From assembly GCF_016086655.4 (NCBI RefSeq), contig NC_052133.2:44632383-44696382 (forward strand): 64,000 bases of DNA. Direction: 5' to 3'. Source of the stretch: Lepeophtheirus salmonis. Lineage: Eukaryota; Arthropoda; Copepoda; Siphonostomatoida; Caligidae. Numbering within the stretch: position 1 is the first letter of the stretch; each line of letters starts with the position of its first letter. The notes under the pieces are model-generated. The model searched no databases and was not told the DNA's origin. It was given only the letters and a program-made list of their open reading frames with translations. This document shows positions 34,745 to 44,673 of the stretch, piece by piece. The position numbers were made by a program, and so were the translations under genes.

Positions 34745-35372
34745 CAGGGTTTCTCAACCTTTTTTTAAGATGTACTACTTGTAAAATATTGTTTTACCCA
34801 AGTACCCCTTTACTACCACAGAGCGTTTTTAGCTTCAAGAGGATTATATTTTGGAGAGGGGTTAGTTTTTGAAAGTTTTTTTTGGAAAAACAATCCAGAA
34901 CTTAAAATTTTTAGGAAAAAGTTTAAAAATATTAATTTAAAAAAAAAAAAAAATTCAAAAATTCAGAAAAAAAATTTTCAGCAAAAAAATTTTAAAATAT
35001 TCGAAAAAAAAAGTTTTCAAATCTACAGCTATTAACAAAAAAATAACCTTTTTGGAAAATAATTTAAATAATACAGAGCTATTTACAAAAAAAATTCAAA
35101 AAGTTCATAGATTTTATGAAAAAAATTCAAAAATCCTTGGCTATTCACAAAAATTCATGTTCAAAAAATGAAAATTTTTGATAAATAAATTCAGACCCAA
35201 AATTTTCTAGAAAAAAAGAAAAATTCCTAATTTTGGGGGTGGCTACAACCCCTCTAGCCCACCTCCTACAGACGCCCCTGAGTTATGTAAAACTTGTAAG
35301 ATATTCTTTCAAAATCTCAAATTCCTCCAAGTACGCCAAGTGGTACGCATACCCCCCTTTTGAGAACCACTG
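34745..35372. mobile_element. hAT-ended element carrying a B element
   Basis: Left end cagggtttctcaaccttttt and right end ttttgagaaccactg are imperfect inverted repeats of the same type as 11597-12494. Inner flanks are tgtactacttgtaaaa and the inverse-like caagtacgccaagtggtacg. The 8-bp flanks ttttacat and ctctcacc do not match well. Most of the interior is a reversed family B element. Confidence 0.55.
34819..35280 (-). mobile_element. family B element, copy B5, nested
   Basis: Read on the minus strand from 35280: caggggcgtctgtaggaggt, gggctagaggggttgtagcc, acccccaaaattaggaattt, then the A/T ladder down to about 34850. A possible left end cagagcgtttttagc lies at 34819. Confidence 0.6.
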
Positions 35373-36160
35373 CTCTCACCTTCCTTCACATTCAATGATC
35401 CTCCAAAGTGTTATTTGTTCAAATATCTCGAAAGAGTCGAAATTCCTCTCCTCCTACTCATTTAATAGACTCTGCGCTTCGTGACACATCGCTTCGCCTT
35501 CCATATACAATGTTTTTTAAATGCCATTGTGATACAATAATGAAATAAATAGTTATGGGCCTATAAAGTTTAGGTTATCAAACTGAATATTTTGTCGTTC
35601 ACACCCTGTATACTCATCTGTCCTAACAATTTAGTCAAGTGTTTTATTGAACTACTAAGCATCCTCTCCACTTCAATATTGGTATTTGTATATTTTTACT
35701 TACAAGGCAATAAAGTGTCTCTTTCTGTCTTTCTTGATTATTATTGTTATTCTTTATTGTTATTGTTCCCCATGACGTAAAACTTAATTGAATTTATTTA
35801 TGTACGTGATGATGGACTTATTTTTGTTTCTAAAAACAAATGCTCAATTGAAAAGTAAGAGCTGTATAAATTATTCTTTATGGTTTTGCACATCTCTTAA
35901 ATTCATTGTTAAAGAGTCAACACTTTCTCCTTTCTCTGTAAGTGAATTCTCAAGAGTCTAATATGTATTATACATAGATGAACAAAATGTTTTAAGTATC
36001 TTCGAATGTTGTGTTTTTGTAAGATATACATAAAATAACATTTTATATTAATTGCAACTACTATTAGTAGAAAACTTTATATAATGGCCAAAAACAGAGT
36101 CCTGCTAACAGTAAAGTTTCCTTTCATATCGATCAATCCCATCCAGACTAGTCTACAAAA
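35373..36160. other. spacer, no gene seen
   Basis: AT-rich. No supported gene or RNA. Confidence 0.45.
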
Positions 36161-36522
36161 CTAGTGCTCCACGATTTTTATTATGATTTTTCTCTACCTC
36201 CATTCTGATGATTGTTGGCTTGTTGCATATCATACTCGTAGACCCACGTCTCATCACCAGTTATGATGCGATCCATGAACGTTGGGTCGGTGTTTGCATC
36301 ATCACACATGTCCGAATTGACTTGCTCACGGTACCGTTTTTGCAGAAATTTTAGCTCTGTATGAACAAGCCTTACAACGACGTGTCTCATGGTCAAATTT
36401 TCAGTCAGAATGGTAATAACTGACTGGTCAGAGATATTAAGGTAATGTGATGACTGCCATAAGCAAGAATGACAATCTTTTGTTCAATAATTTATTTCAT
36501 TGTAAAAATTGTGGAGCACTTG
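36161..36522 (-). mobile_element. deleted mariner-like element
   Basis: Inverted ends ctagtgctccacgattttta (36161-36180) and the complement of caagtgctccacaattttta (36503-36522). The 0.36-kb element encloses a transposase fragment. A TA target duplication is not obvious at the exact ends. Confidence 0.65.
36181..36396 (-). pseudogene. mariner transposase central fragment
   Basis: The minus strand reads MTMRHVVVRLVHTELKFLQK, then YREQVNSDM and DPTFMDRIITGDETWVYEYD. GDETWVY holds the first catalytic Asp of mariner transposases. Upstream in the same frame, an open stretch including LNISDQSVITILTENL is the second helix-turn-helix region. The frame ends shortly after the catalytic motif, and the remaining two catalytic residues are missing. 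Confidence 0.75.
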
Positions 36523-36717
36523 TGAGGTAGGGTGAATTATCCAGCTTTTGCAAGTAGACTGGTGAACAGATCACGCTCAAACTTGGCATCATAATGAAAG
36601 ACAGTGCTGCCAACTTAGAAAGAAAAAGTTTATAAATCCTTTCAGCTCGGGCGATTTAAATTTAACAATTCCCGGTCCTTTTTTGACAGAATGTAAGTAA
36701 ACATTATATTATTACAT

Positions 36718-36939
36718 TTACTCTGTAAAGGAGGCTGTTGACATTTTAATTTCTGTGTTGAGATTATCTGTCAGGCCAAGAGGCTTATTATCAGGGACAA
36801 AACCCTCTCCAGGAAGATAGGAAGTGGAGGATACAACATGATTGTCACTGAATACTTCTTGATCTGTATGGCTAAGGGTAGAGGCAAAGGAGTACCAAGA
36901 CTTGATGAAAAAGGTTGTGAAGCTCTGGTTGGATACCAA
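36718..36939 (-). other. coding-like segment, strand uncertain
   Basis: The minus strand is open for 73 codons (…SFTTFFIKSWYSFASTLSHT… ending MSTASFTE before a stop) without an ATG start. The plus strand is also open across nearly the same bases (…NMIVTEYFLICMAKGRGKGV…). Both look less biased than surrounding DNA. I recognise neither. It lies directly beside a B element at 36944, so a coding segment may have been interrupted there. Confidence 0.25.
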
Positions 36940-36943
36940 CTAC

Positions 36944-37421
36944 CAGGAATGTTTGCAGGGGGTAGGCTAGAGGGGCTGTAGCACCCCTTCTCAGATTAAG
37001 GAATCCCTATTTTTTACTATAATTTTTTTTTCGTAATTCGGGTGAATTATGCAGTATAGGAAAAAATTTTAATATTCGAAGTTTAATTTTTGAAATGTTT
37101 TTCAAAAAAATTTAATACTTGAAATTTAATTTTAGATTTTTTTCACCACAAAATTTAATTTTCCGTTAATAACTATAGATTTTTGAAATTTTCTCTGGAT
37201 TTAAGAAATTCTATTTTTAGAATTTTTTTCAAAAATATTCAATATTCTGTAAATAACTAAAGATTTTTGTAATTTTTTGTGAATGGCTATAGATTCTTAA
37301 TTTTTTTTTTTCCTAAAAATTTAATATTTGAAATTTGTTTCCAAAAAATTTAATTTTCCGTGAATAGCTATGTATTCATTATTTTTTTTTCCAAAAACGT
37401 ATAATCTTACGGACGCCCCTG
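36944..37421. mobile_element. family B element, copy B6
   Basis: Left end caggaatgtttgcagggggt then gctagaggggctgtagcacc. The right end ttacggacgcccctg is the complement of caggggcgtccgtaa. Between them lies the shared aattatgcagtatag-like segment and the A/T ladder with repeated ctatagatttt/ctatgtattca blocks. This is the clearest B copy with both ends. Confidence 0.65.
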
Positions 37422-37514
37422 ACTACTCCGAAGGGTATTACTTTTGTCAGTCAGACTCAAGTTTGGTGTAAGGAAAAACAGTGAGAGACTCCAAAATCTT
37501 TAGGATGATTGCAC

Positions 37515-37811
37515 TTAAAATGGGTTTGGATTCATGTCAATGACTTTCTTGCAATTATCTGAAATAACAATTGGTCTACTGCATCTGCCATCCATCCATT
37601 CAATGTTCCCATCCTCTTCCAAAATCTTTTTTTGTATTAAAAAAGGATTTCTGGCCACTATAATAAGCTTTGTAAACCGAGTTGTAGTGTTACATAATAA
37701 ATTAAAGTTGTGATCCTGAGTCAATATAACTACTCTAACGCTATTAATTACTCTAAATAAAAATAGTACATGTTCAATAACAGCTGATAATTTATAGATA
37801 CTATGAATCAA
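37515..37811 (-). other. coding-like segment, unidentified
   Basis: A minus-strand open frame of 98 codons. Its second half, KKILEEDGNIEWMDGRCSRP then IVISDNCKKVIDMNPN, has ordinary protein composition unlike most frames here. A shifted continuation reads ILKILESLTVFPYTKLESD before a stop. It could be a decayed exon or retroelement piece lying on the other side of the B6 insertion from 36718-36939. No family is recognised. Confidence 0.3.
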
Positions 37812-39165
37812 TGTAATTTTTAAAATTTATCACCGCTCAACAATTATCATTAAAAAATAGGTGTTGTATGATGTATACTTTTGCAAACAGTATTACTTAA
37901 GGAGAAACACATTTAAGACTAGAATGAACACTCGGTAAATTGCAAAACCTCCATCTAAAATTAAATGCAGTGATATATCTTTATTTGTTCCAAACTTATG
38001 GATTTCTTACGTTTTGTGCGCCCTTGATCTCACAAAATTTAATGGTGCCTTACTGTGACCACATTTAATTTTTGTACTAAGTTTGAACCAAATCTGTCCG
38101 TAACTTTTGCTGTAGTCCTGGTGACAAACACAAAATACACTGTGGTAAAAATTAAAATCTTATAAAAACTACATTGAAAACATTTATATTCTTTTCATAA
38201 AATAATCCAAATTTATTTATATTTTATTCTTAAATTTTTGAAGCATGAGTGCTCTAAAATGATCTATCCATGTTACCTCCATTTTGGAAATTAAAACATG
38301 GTCAAACTTATGATATAACATATGAATCTTAAAAGACAAAATCATTAAGAACATTTTTCTAATATGATAAAACAAAAAACAAAATCTTGTAAGTTTGAGA
38401 ATTGAGCCGAATTGGGATAAAATAAAGTCTTCATGATTGCATTTTTAGACTTTCAGTCATATTATCCTTTTATTACGTCATTATTGAAATTAAGAATAAT
38501 ATCTCAAAATGATGTATTCATATATCCAATGACATCAATACTTGATTGATTGACATGTTGGATGAATTTGATACGATGTGTATTAGTTGTGAGTCGAGCA
38601 TTTATTTATGTAGATACGGGTTGAAAGATGTGAACATTAATTCTTCGAACATCAAAATTTATTAAAATATAAATTCTAAGTAAAAAGTTATCAGTTACTT
38701 TCCTTCAAATTCTAACGTGTGTACTATCCTGGAAGTTGAAATACAATATTTTCCCCTGGCATATGTATATTGATTAATACTTTGAGCACTTTTCAATTTT
38801 GTATCTAATCTATTTTTCGATAAAAATGTGTTTTCAGATAGTATTAGCAAACAAATGTGAACATCATATTAACAATGGGCTTGAATTTGATATTGTCGTA
38901 TATTTTTGATAAATGAAAAATATATATTAACTTAATCTATGCGGGGAAAATAGATACACTTGATGAAACCAATTCAGAATTTGTTTGATAAAAAGTTTGG
39001 ATATGAAGTGATTATGTGGTCCTTATCTTCTTTGTGTATTTTATAACTATCACTTCTTTTCTTAAAGTTTCAACATCCAAAGTCAATTATAATGAAATAT
39101 TTACATTTCCTTTCACAAAAAATCGAAAACCAAACGATCATTGATTAACTCCTGAAATATTCTAT
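37812..39165. other. spacer, no gene seen
   Basis: AT-rich. No supported gene, RNA or paired repeat. Confidence 0.5.
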
Positions 39166-39306
39166 AAAAACCATACAACATTCCATTTACGGAAGATCAA
39201 CCGAATAATTAGAATAAAAAAATGGAGATTCTATTACACACAGAAAGGTAATTGAGTACTTAGAGACAAAAAATACTACTCTTGCAAATGTTTCTGCAAA
39301 CTCCCT
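39166..39306 (+). repeat. 141-bp direct repeat, copy 1
   Basis: From aaaaaccatacaacattcca to gtttctgcaaactccct. Identical to 40083-40223 except for one base (cattccatt versus cattcaatt). The pair flanks a Tc1-like relic. Confidence 0.9.
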
Positions 39307-39365
39307 ACATAAACGTACCACTGTTTGTACGTGAACTTCTCTATAGTTCTACAATGAAGCTGTTG

Positions 39366-40075
39366 TATCCGGGGTCCCACAGAGAGGGTCTTCTCCCCCA
39401 AAAAAAAATGCAATACCGAACACTTTGAATGTTTAACTTCAACAAAATATAATTTATTAATTAACAATAAAATTTAAAAAAAAATTAATAGATGTGTGTC
39501 TGAGCTCTCTTAATCATTAATGTAGCTGTCTTTAGATGCAATGATGGCTTCCAGGTGGCGTTGGAAGGTCTGACACCAGCTGTGGATAAAGTCCTCTGTC
39601 AGGGCCCCCTAATGCTAGCTGACAGTGGCGTTTGAATGGTGGACACTGCCAAAAAAAAATAGTCGAGGGTTTTGGCATCAGGGCTGTTAAGGGGTTAAAA
39701 GTGCCAAAAAATAAGTTCGAAAGTACTCAAAAGACTAATTCAAAAGAGTCTTGCAACGGAAGAAATGAGTTTTTTTCTTTGCTGGTGTCAAAAGTAACCT
39801 TTCCACCCTCTCAAGGCTCATTCCAGGATCCAGTTTGGCCTTTTTTGACAGTGCACTTCTTCTTATCCAACGCTTTTACTGACTGCCAAGACGGTTGTCA
39901 TAGAGACGCTCAACTGCTTGGAGTGCTCAAATGGAAATTCGTCGATCACGTTCAAGCGTTATTTTCTCAACTTGGTCGTGATCTAGAGAGCTCAGAGTTG
40001 TTTTGTATTGTAGCTAATTGTTTATACCATAATATACCCAAATAGGAATTAATTTCAATACCTCAATCTTCATAC
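39366..40075 (-). mobile_element. decayed Tc1/mariner-like element (8.5-kb family)
   Basis: Minus-strand homology to 8552-9417. The C-terminal region is near 39510-39640 (TFQRHLEAIIASKDSYI). N-terminal blocks lie about 39780-40000. The 3' non-coding part, read on the plus strand (gaacactttgaatgtttaac, ttcaacaaaatataattta), mirrors that of the 8.5-kb element. The catalytic core is missing. The long plus-strand frame at 39632-40045 is antisense to this relic. Confidence 0.6.
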
Positions 40076-40082
40076 AACTTCT

Positions 40083-40223
40083 AAAAACCATACAACATTC
40101 AATTTACGGAAGATCAACCGAATAATTAGAATAAAAAAATGGAGATTCTATTACACACAGAAAGGTAATTGAGTACTTAGAGACAAAAAATACTACTCTT
40201 GCAAATGTTTCTGCAAACTCCCT
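40083..40223 (+). repeat. 141-bp direct repeat, copy 2
   Basis: Near-perfect second copy of 39166-39306, offset by 917 bp. Confidence 0.9.
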
Positions 40224-41397
40224 TTTTGAATTAGTGAGTGTTTAAACTTCAAAATGCGCCCTTTGTGTTCAACATCCATAAATGTCTCAACTGGCTATGA
40301 AAGCGGTTATATCTTTGGATAGTACGTCTGGAAATGTGGGTTAAATTTAAGTAGGCTAAGTGGAAAGGTAAATAGCTTCTTTGATGTTGGGCTAGTGATT
40401 TTGCGATTCCAGATTCCATTCAATGGAATAATTGTTGTGAATGCCTCTTATTTTTAATTATTGACATTATAAGACTATTTCTTTCTATCTCTCTGTTCAA
40501 TGATTGATTTATCTATTCATATATATATATATATATGCCTATAATATATATATATCTACAGACATATGCTCAATGTTCATATAATACATTATCGGAATCA
40601 ATTTATGTCCATTCAAAAGCTTTTGGCCTTATAGAAAAAAGATTCAATGAGGTGAAAAAACACATATCGGCGTTGTGTGGTTGTTTTTATATTTTTTTTA
40701 ACGAATGATCTTTAAAAGCTAAAACATTGAGAGAGCTATTAGTTGCTATGGGTTTCGTTATTGAGTGTGTTTAAGTCAAAATACCGGAGCTATACCCAAT
40801 CATGCTTCTATTAAAGTGCAAAATTGATCCTTAAAAAATTATTATTAAAAAAAAGAAAAGAAATAGCGCCATCTATATGTGAAGCCTGGAACTTTTCATA
40901 GCATTTTTATGTGGTAGCCTTTAACTGACTATATCTTTATAAGCGATAGTAGTTTTTTGCTAGGCTTTTGAGCCCTATCTTGTAATTTATAGTTTAATTG
41001 AATGGAACATAAAACAAAAAAACAGTACAATTAAGAATCCATTGCATTATTAAATAGTTCCTACATCTACACTTGTTCTCAAAATTATGCATAACCGTGT
41101 TAATTATTATGATGAAGCTAAGGCATATTATTTATGAATTAATGTATTGTCAGAGTAATTAGGCGTCGGCTAAAAGACAAACTTTGCTTTAACAATATAA
41201 AAGATAAATCCCCAAGAAATTATCAGTATTAATTTTGCTTCATTAATAAAAAGATAAAAAAAAAGAAGCTATTTATTCATACCCTAGACAATATCTCTGC
41301 AAAAATGTCTAACCCATCTTAATCTTTGTCCTAAAGGTATTTAATGACATCAAAATGGAATATACCTATTTTGTTAACCAAATGTTAAACAGTACAT
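40224..41397. other. spacer with AT microsatellite
   Basis: AT-rich. Contains (AT)n runs at about 40519-40536 and 40543-40555. No gene supported. Confidence 0.5.
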
Positions 41398-41553
41398 AAT
41401 AAGAACTAGCATCTTTCCAGAGGAGTTGAAATGGAAGAAAAGTCTTCGAGTCATACTCAATTTCTGGCCATCACAGTCTAGAAGAAGGAGTTCACTGAGT
41501 ATCTGCATCAGCGTCTTGTCTGTCTCCACAGTTGAGGAGAGATAGCACAAAAA
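41398..41553 (-). CDS. possible internal exon, unidentified
   Basis: The minus strand has a strong acceptor-like sequence (gttttttttcag ending at 41554), followed by an open frame reading FLCYLSSTVETDKTLMQILS, then ELLLLDCDGQKLSMTRRLFF and HFNSSGKM. The composition (GC content, Asp/Glu/Cys/Gly use) is unlike the Phe/Ile/Lys-rich chance frames around it, and no transposase motif is present. A convincing donor is not seen; weak GT sites lie near 41395. I do not recognise the protein. No adjoining exon was found within several kilobases, so this could be an isolated exon of a long-intron gene or a relic. Confidence 0.35.
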
Positions 41554-41936
41554 CTGAAAAAAAACAAAATCGACCATAACTTAAAAAAAAAAATTGAGAA
41601 ACATGACTGTACTGAATTCCAGTTTTTGTTAATTTATATGGAAAATGATTTGAGGGGTAGAGTCTTAGCTCTACCGGGTGCCAAATCTAACTTTTGCATT
41701 TTTTTCTACATTTTGATTATTTTAAACATGAGTTGAGTATCTTTAGTGAGGCAATTTTAAGGTATTAAGCACACACTTAAAAATTTGGTGTCGATAGACA
41801 TACAGACAAACTTTCTTTATTGATAAAGGATGTATGTAACATGCAGAGCTAGGGCAGGGCCCTGATGAAGTACTATGAAAGTGCAAGCATACAAATGCAC
41901 ACTGAATTTAAGCGAAAGTTTTTGGAAGGTGATATA
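41554..41936. other. spacer with dispersed repeat F, copy 2
   Basis: 41758-41830 (aaggtattaagcacacactt, ggtgtcgatagacatacaga and gataaaggatgta) resembles 13297-13367. No gene seen. Confidence 0.4.
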
Positions 41937-42765
41937 TTAGGTTGGGGAAAAAGTAATTTCTTATTTTTCCTTAATTTCAATGTTTTATATAAAGTGCTAC
42001 AATTATCCTACTTAAGTAAAGTAGGCTCTGTTCTGTTTGATAACTTTTTGCCAACGAGAATCCAACTTCATAATGCCCTTCTCGTAGAAGTCCTAATCCT
42101 TATTGGCAAAAAACATGGACAACCAATTTTCAAAGGTCAACATTGGGGACAAATTTGTACCCCCACACGCGTTGGCCAGGAACAGGTTGTAGTGACTTGA
42201 TGTTGGGTCCGGAATGTAGTTTGGATCCATAGGAACTTCCAGAGCTTTTGACGTGCCATCAAAGATGTGTGTGGCCTGGCGTTGTCTTAATGAAACGCAA
42301 TTCCTCTTCTATTTCAGTTTCTTTTTGTATCCAGCCTTCTGTAAATGGTTCAAAATGGGTTTATGATCGATGTCAGTTTATCTCGATATTTTCAATGATT
42401 TTATCAACTTTTCGACAACAGGCCTGCCAATGCGTGTTGCATCATTCACTTCCACTACACCAGAATAAAATCGCTCGAACCACTGTTGTGCAACACGAAC
42501 CGAAAGAGTATGGACCCCATTTACATTGTTGCTTTCGAATCGTTTGTCCCTTTCATGTAGTCGAAAAGTAAAATATAGCGAATTTCTTCCTTTGAGACCT
42601 CCATAGTCGACGCATGATAATTCACGACTGAACTGGCAAACCGCAATAACGTATATAAAATGTTTGTAGTATACAGCGTTATTGTATGATTCGATAAGAT
42701 CAATAATGATGAAGATAAACTTATTTAAAGAAAGGGCGAAAAATACAAAATTACTTTTTCATATA
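41937..42765 (-). mobile_element. internally deleted mariner (41.9-kb copy)
   Basis: Left end ttaggttggggaaaaagtaa preceded by TA. The right end caaaattactttttc is its inverse but erodes after 42760. The minus strand gives MEVSKEEIRYILLFDYMKGT (42600 downwards), then VNGVHTLSVRVAQQWFERFY, GRPVVEKLI and ILNHLQKAGYKKKL. These are the two N-terminal helix-turn-helix motifs of a Hsmar1/cecropia-type mariner. After a deletion junction near 42300 it resumes at the C-terminus (LSMFFANKD then FYEKGIMKLDSRWQKVI, about 42110-42010). The DD34D core is lost. Frames at 41865-42200 and 42248-42571 on the plus strand are antisense. Confidence 0.75.
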
Positions 42766-43508
42766 TCTATTATGTTAACAGTAAAAGGCTATCAAAATTT
42801 TGAGAAGTACAGGTTACACAAAATGTTAAAATCCCTGAATCGAAAATAAGTTTAGACAAAATTTAGATAATTAATTCTGCATTGAATTTTGGGCGGTCAA
42901 GGTCAAAGATAAGGTCATACAAAACAATTTTTTTTGTAAAATGATTTGTAGTTCCGTTTCAAATTACTCAACACAAGCGAAATACTTAGTTCCACTCATC
43001 TCAGAAATTGATTAACTTTGGACCATGACATAACGTGGAGCAGTGTTGTCCAGGTAAATTAAAAAAAAAACCACTTTTGCTCGTTTAGGGAGGAAGATAT
43101 CAACACTTTCTCCGACCTATCTTAGGAATGCTCCAAAACCAGGCCAACTTTACAGATGTTGGATATCTAAATTCCTACGAATAATAGACAGGGTTCTACT
43201 ATGCGAGTTTTGATTTTACTAGTTTTATTTAATTTATTCCTTTTTTTAATCACATTTCGTTAAAATTAGATCGTGTTCCGTCTTTGATACATTTAATGTC
43301 GTCCATATTTCGTTAATGAAATAAAATATTTTTTTTTATTAAAAAGACAATACATTCCCAAAAAATTGTTTCCATTCATTCCCTCTCGTCTTTGTCAACC
43401 TAAAGGATTTGTTGATTAATAACTTTCGAATGGTCATAGCTGACAATGTTCTGACTGTCAAGTATTTGTGCTTTTGTTTCTGAATTACTTAGGGTTTTAA
43501 CTAATTAA
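42766..43508. other. spacer, no gene seen
   Basis: AT-rich. No supported gene. Confidence 0.45.
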
Positions 43509-43523
43509 TGAATTAGATATTGA
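43509..43523 (+). repeat. 15-bp target-site duplication, left
   Basis: tgaattagatattga, repeated exactly at 44037-44051 on the other side of the retrocopy. Confidence 0.8.
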
Positions 43524-44036
43524 CACCCATTCTGTAGCGAGAAAATAGAAATGTCAGCACATGATTTTTACGACTGTAATAGGGTGAATCCTTTGGAAAG
43601 GATGTGTCAAGTAAAATTAAAAGAAACACTACAAGTCTCGACATCAGAAACTGATTGGATAGTGGGCACCAATCCGAATCTTCCCAGGGCTTTTAAGGTG
43701 GAGGCCATCATCAGTAACGTACAAGTCATAATAAATTCTTGCAGATGTAACAAGAACCCCATACCAACAAATTTGGAAGTTGTTATAGAGAAAGAACTCG
43801 ACGCTGTAGCTAATTTTTCTGACAATTGTAGTTCATTTGATCTATTGGGTACTTGTATGGGAAAAAAAAAAAAATGAAAGAAGCTGTTATTTTTATTATC
43901 GTTATTCTTATTATTGTTTTCTCTTTAACTCATATCAGTTATGTGTAAGGATTGTGTTATATTCAGTTTGAATGTTTCTTTGTTTTTGTTAGTCAGAATT
44001 ATAAATAAAGGTATGCCTATTGGCCTTTAAAAAAAG
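43524..44036 (+). pseudogene. processed retrocopy (cDNA insertion)
   Basis: The segment has the structure of a reverse-transcribed mRNA: a short leader, an ATG-initiated frame (43551-43877), a T-rich 3' untranslated part, AATAAA (44004-44009), then about 19 bases and a terminal run of seven A (44029-44035). It is bracketed by a perfect 15-bp direct repeat, as left by LINE-type insertion. No intron is needed to read the frame. The parent gene is not in this window. The A tail is short, so the insertion is probably not very recent, or its tail has eroded. Confidence 0.7.
43551..43877 (+). CDS. 108-residue frame of the retrocopy, unidentified
   Basis: Starts MSAHDFYDCNRVNPLERMCQ and ends DNCSSFDLLGTCMGKKKK at a stop immediately after a run of 13 A (43862-43874). 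I do not recognise the family. It has seven Cys, an acidic middle (VVIEKELDAVANFSDN) and no signal peptide or membrane segment within the frame. If the A run were one base longer, the frame would continue 24 codons through MKEAVIFIIVILIIVFSL, a strongly hydrophobic stretch resembling a C-terminal membrane anchor. That suggests the parent may be a tail-anchored protein and that this copy lost frame at the homopolymer. Expression is unknown. The antisense frame here is ignored. Confidence 0.5.
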   Translation: MSAHDFYDCNRVNPLERMCQVKLKETLQVSTSETDWIVGTNPNLPRAFKVEAIISNVQVIINSCRCNKNPIPTNLEVVIEKELDAVANFSDNCSSFDLLGTCMGKKKK

Positions 44037-44051
44037 TGAATTAGATATTGA
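44037..44051 (+). repeat. 15-bp target-site duplication, right
   Basis: tgaattagatattga, exact copy of 43509-43523, directly after the A run. Confidence 0.8.
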
Positions 44052-44087
44052 TTACAAAGTATTAGTTGCTTCTTTAAAAATCTCGTA

Positions 44088-44093
44088 TTTATT
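44088..44093 (-). terminator. poly(A) signal AATAAA
   Basis: AATAAA on the minus strand about 107 bases after the stop codon of the basic-protein gene; plausible 3'-end signal, though AT-rich DNA yields such hexamers often. Confidence 0.4.
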
Positions 44094-44199
44094 TTGTTTC
44101 CATAAGTAAATTTCTCCATATAGTTGTTACCAAACCATTTAAATATTAAAGGGATATTTGCATAAATATATATATTAATCTGCCTATATTGTTTTTTTT

Positions 44200-44673
44200 T
44201 TAATTTTTAGATCTCGACCTCGTAATGGAGGGAAAGTGGAAGGCATCAAAGGGAGGACATTGTAGTATAGAGATTTTATGTGAAGATACTCTTTTAGCGT
44301 GTTTGTTCCAAGATTTGGGTTTCCGACTATGCTCTCTTTGAGAATGGGTGATTAAACCTTCATTTAGCTTGGCCATGAGTTTCCTTTTCTTTTGAGCACG
44401 TCTCCGTCTTCGATTCGCCTCTCTGCGCTGAATTTCCCTTTCAGCCGGTGTTCCCGATGCAAGAGCGTTCCGATAACTTCCATGGAATTTCTGATGAATG
44501 AGTTTTATCTCTTGTTCATTCATCCCAATCTTCTGGTCGATTATCGGATTTGACGAAGAAGTAAGGGCAGTTTGAATGAGAGAAGTGTTGATAAAGTGTT
44601 GCTCATGCACAATACACTCTTCTGGAGAGAGTTGAAAGGAAACACCTTCTATATTTTCTTGGCCATTGTGCAT
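44200..44673 (-). CDS. basic protein, C-terminal part (second frame)
   Basis: Continuation of the gene that starts at 44984, in a frame shifted by one. It has 157 codons if read from its own first Met. From the N-terminus: a Ser/Gln/Glu-rich region, MNEQEIKLIHQKFHGSYRNA, then a strongly basic block EREIQRREANRRRRRAQKKRK (residues about 83-103), KLMAKLNEGLI, and a Ser/Lys/His-rich tail with ILQCPPFDAFHFPSITRSRS. The basic block could be a nuclear localisation or nucleic-acid-binding segment, or a bZIP-like basic region, but no heptad leucine zipper follows. The tail is conserved in a paralogous copy at 63888-64000, which supports a real protein. I do not recognise the family. Confidence 0.5.
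   Translation of the reverse strand: MHNGQENIEGVSFQLSPEECIVHEQHFINTSLIQTALTSSSNPIIDQKIGMNEQEIKLIHQKFHGSYRNALASGTPAEREIQRREANRRRRRAQKKRKLMAKLNEGLITHSQREHSRKPKSWNKHAKRVSSHKISILQCPPFDAFHFPSITRSRSKN

Noticed and set aside
34737..35380. 8-bp target duplication for the hAT-ended element at 34745-35372
   Set aside because: ttttacat and ctctcacc share too few bases; either old or the ends are misplaced.
39632..40045. 137-codon plus-strand open frame, the longest plus frame in its region
   Set aside because: It is antisense to a Tc1/mariner-like relic whose minus-strand blocks align with other copies; the plus frame is a by-product.
40519..40555. (AT)n run as a regulatory or origin element
   Set aside because: Ordinary microsatellite in AT-rich DNA; nothing else supports a function.
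41865..42571. Two plus-strand frames of about 110 codons
   Set aside because: Both are antisense to the deleted mariner at 41937-42765.
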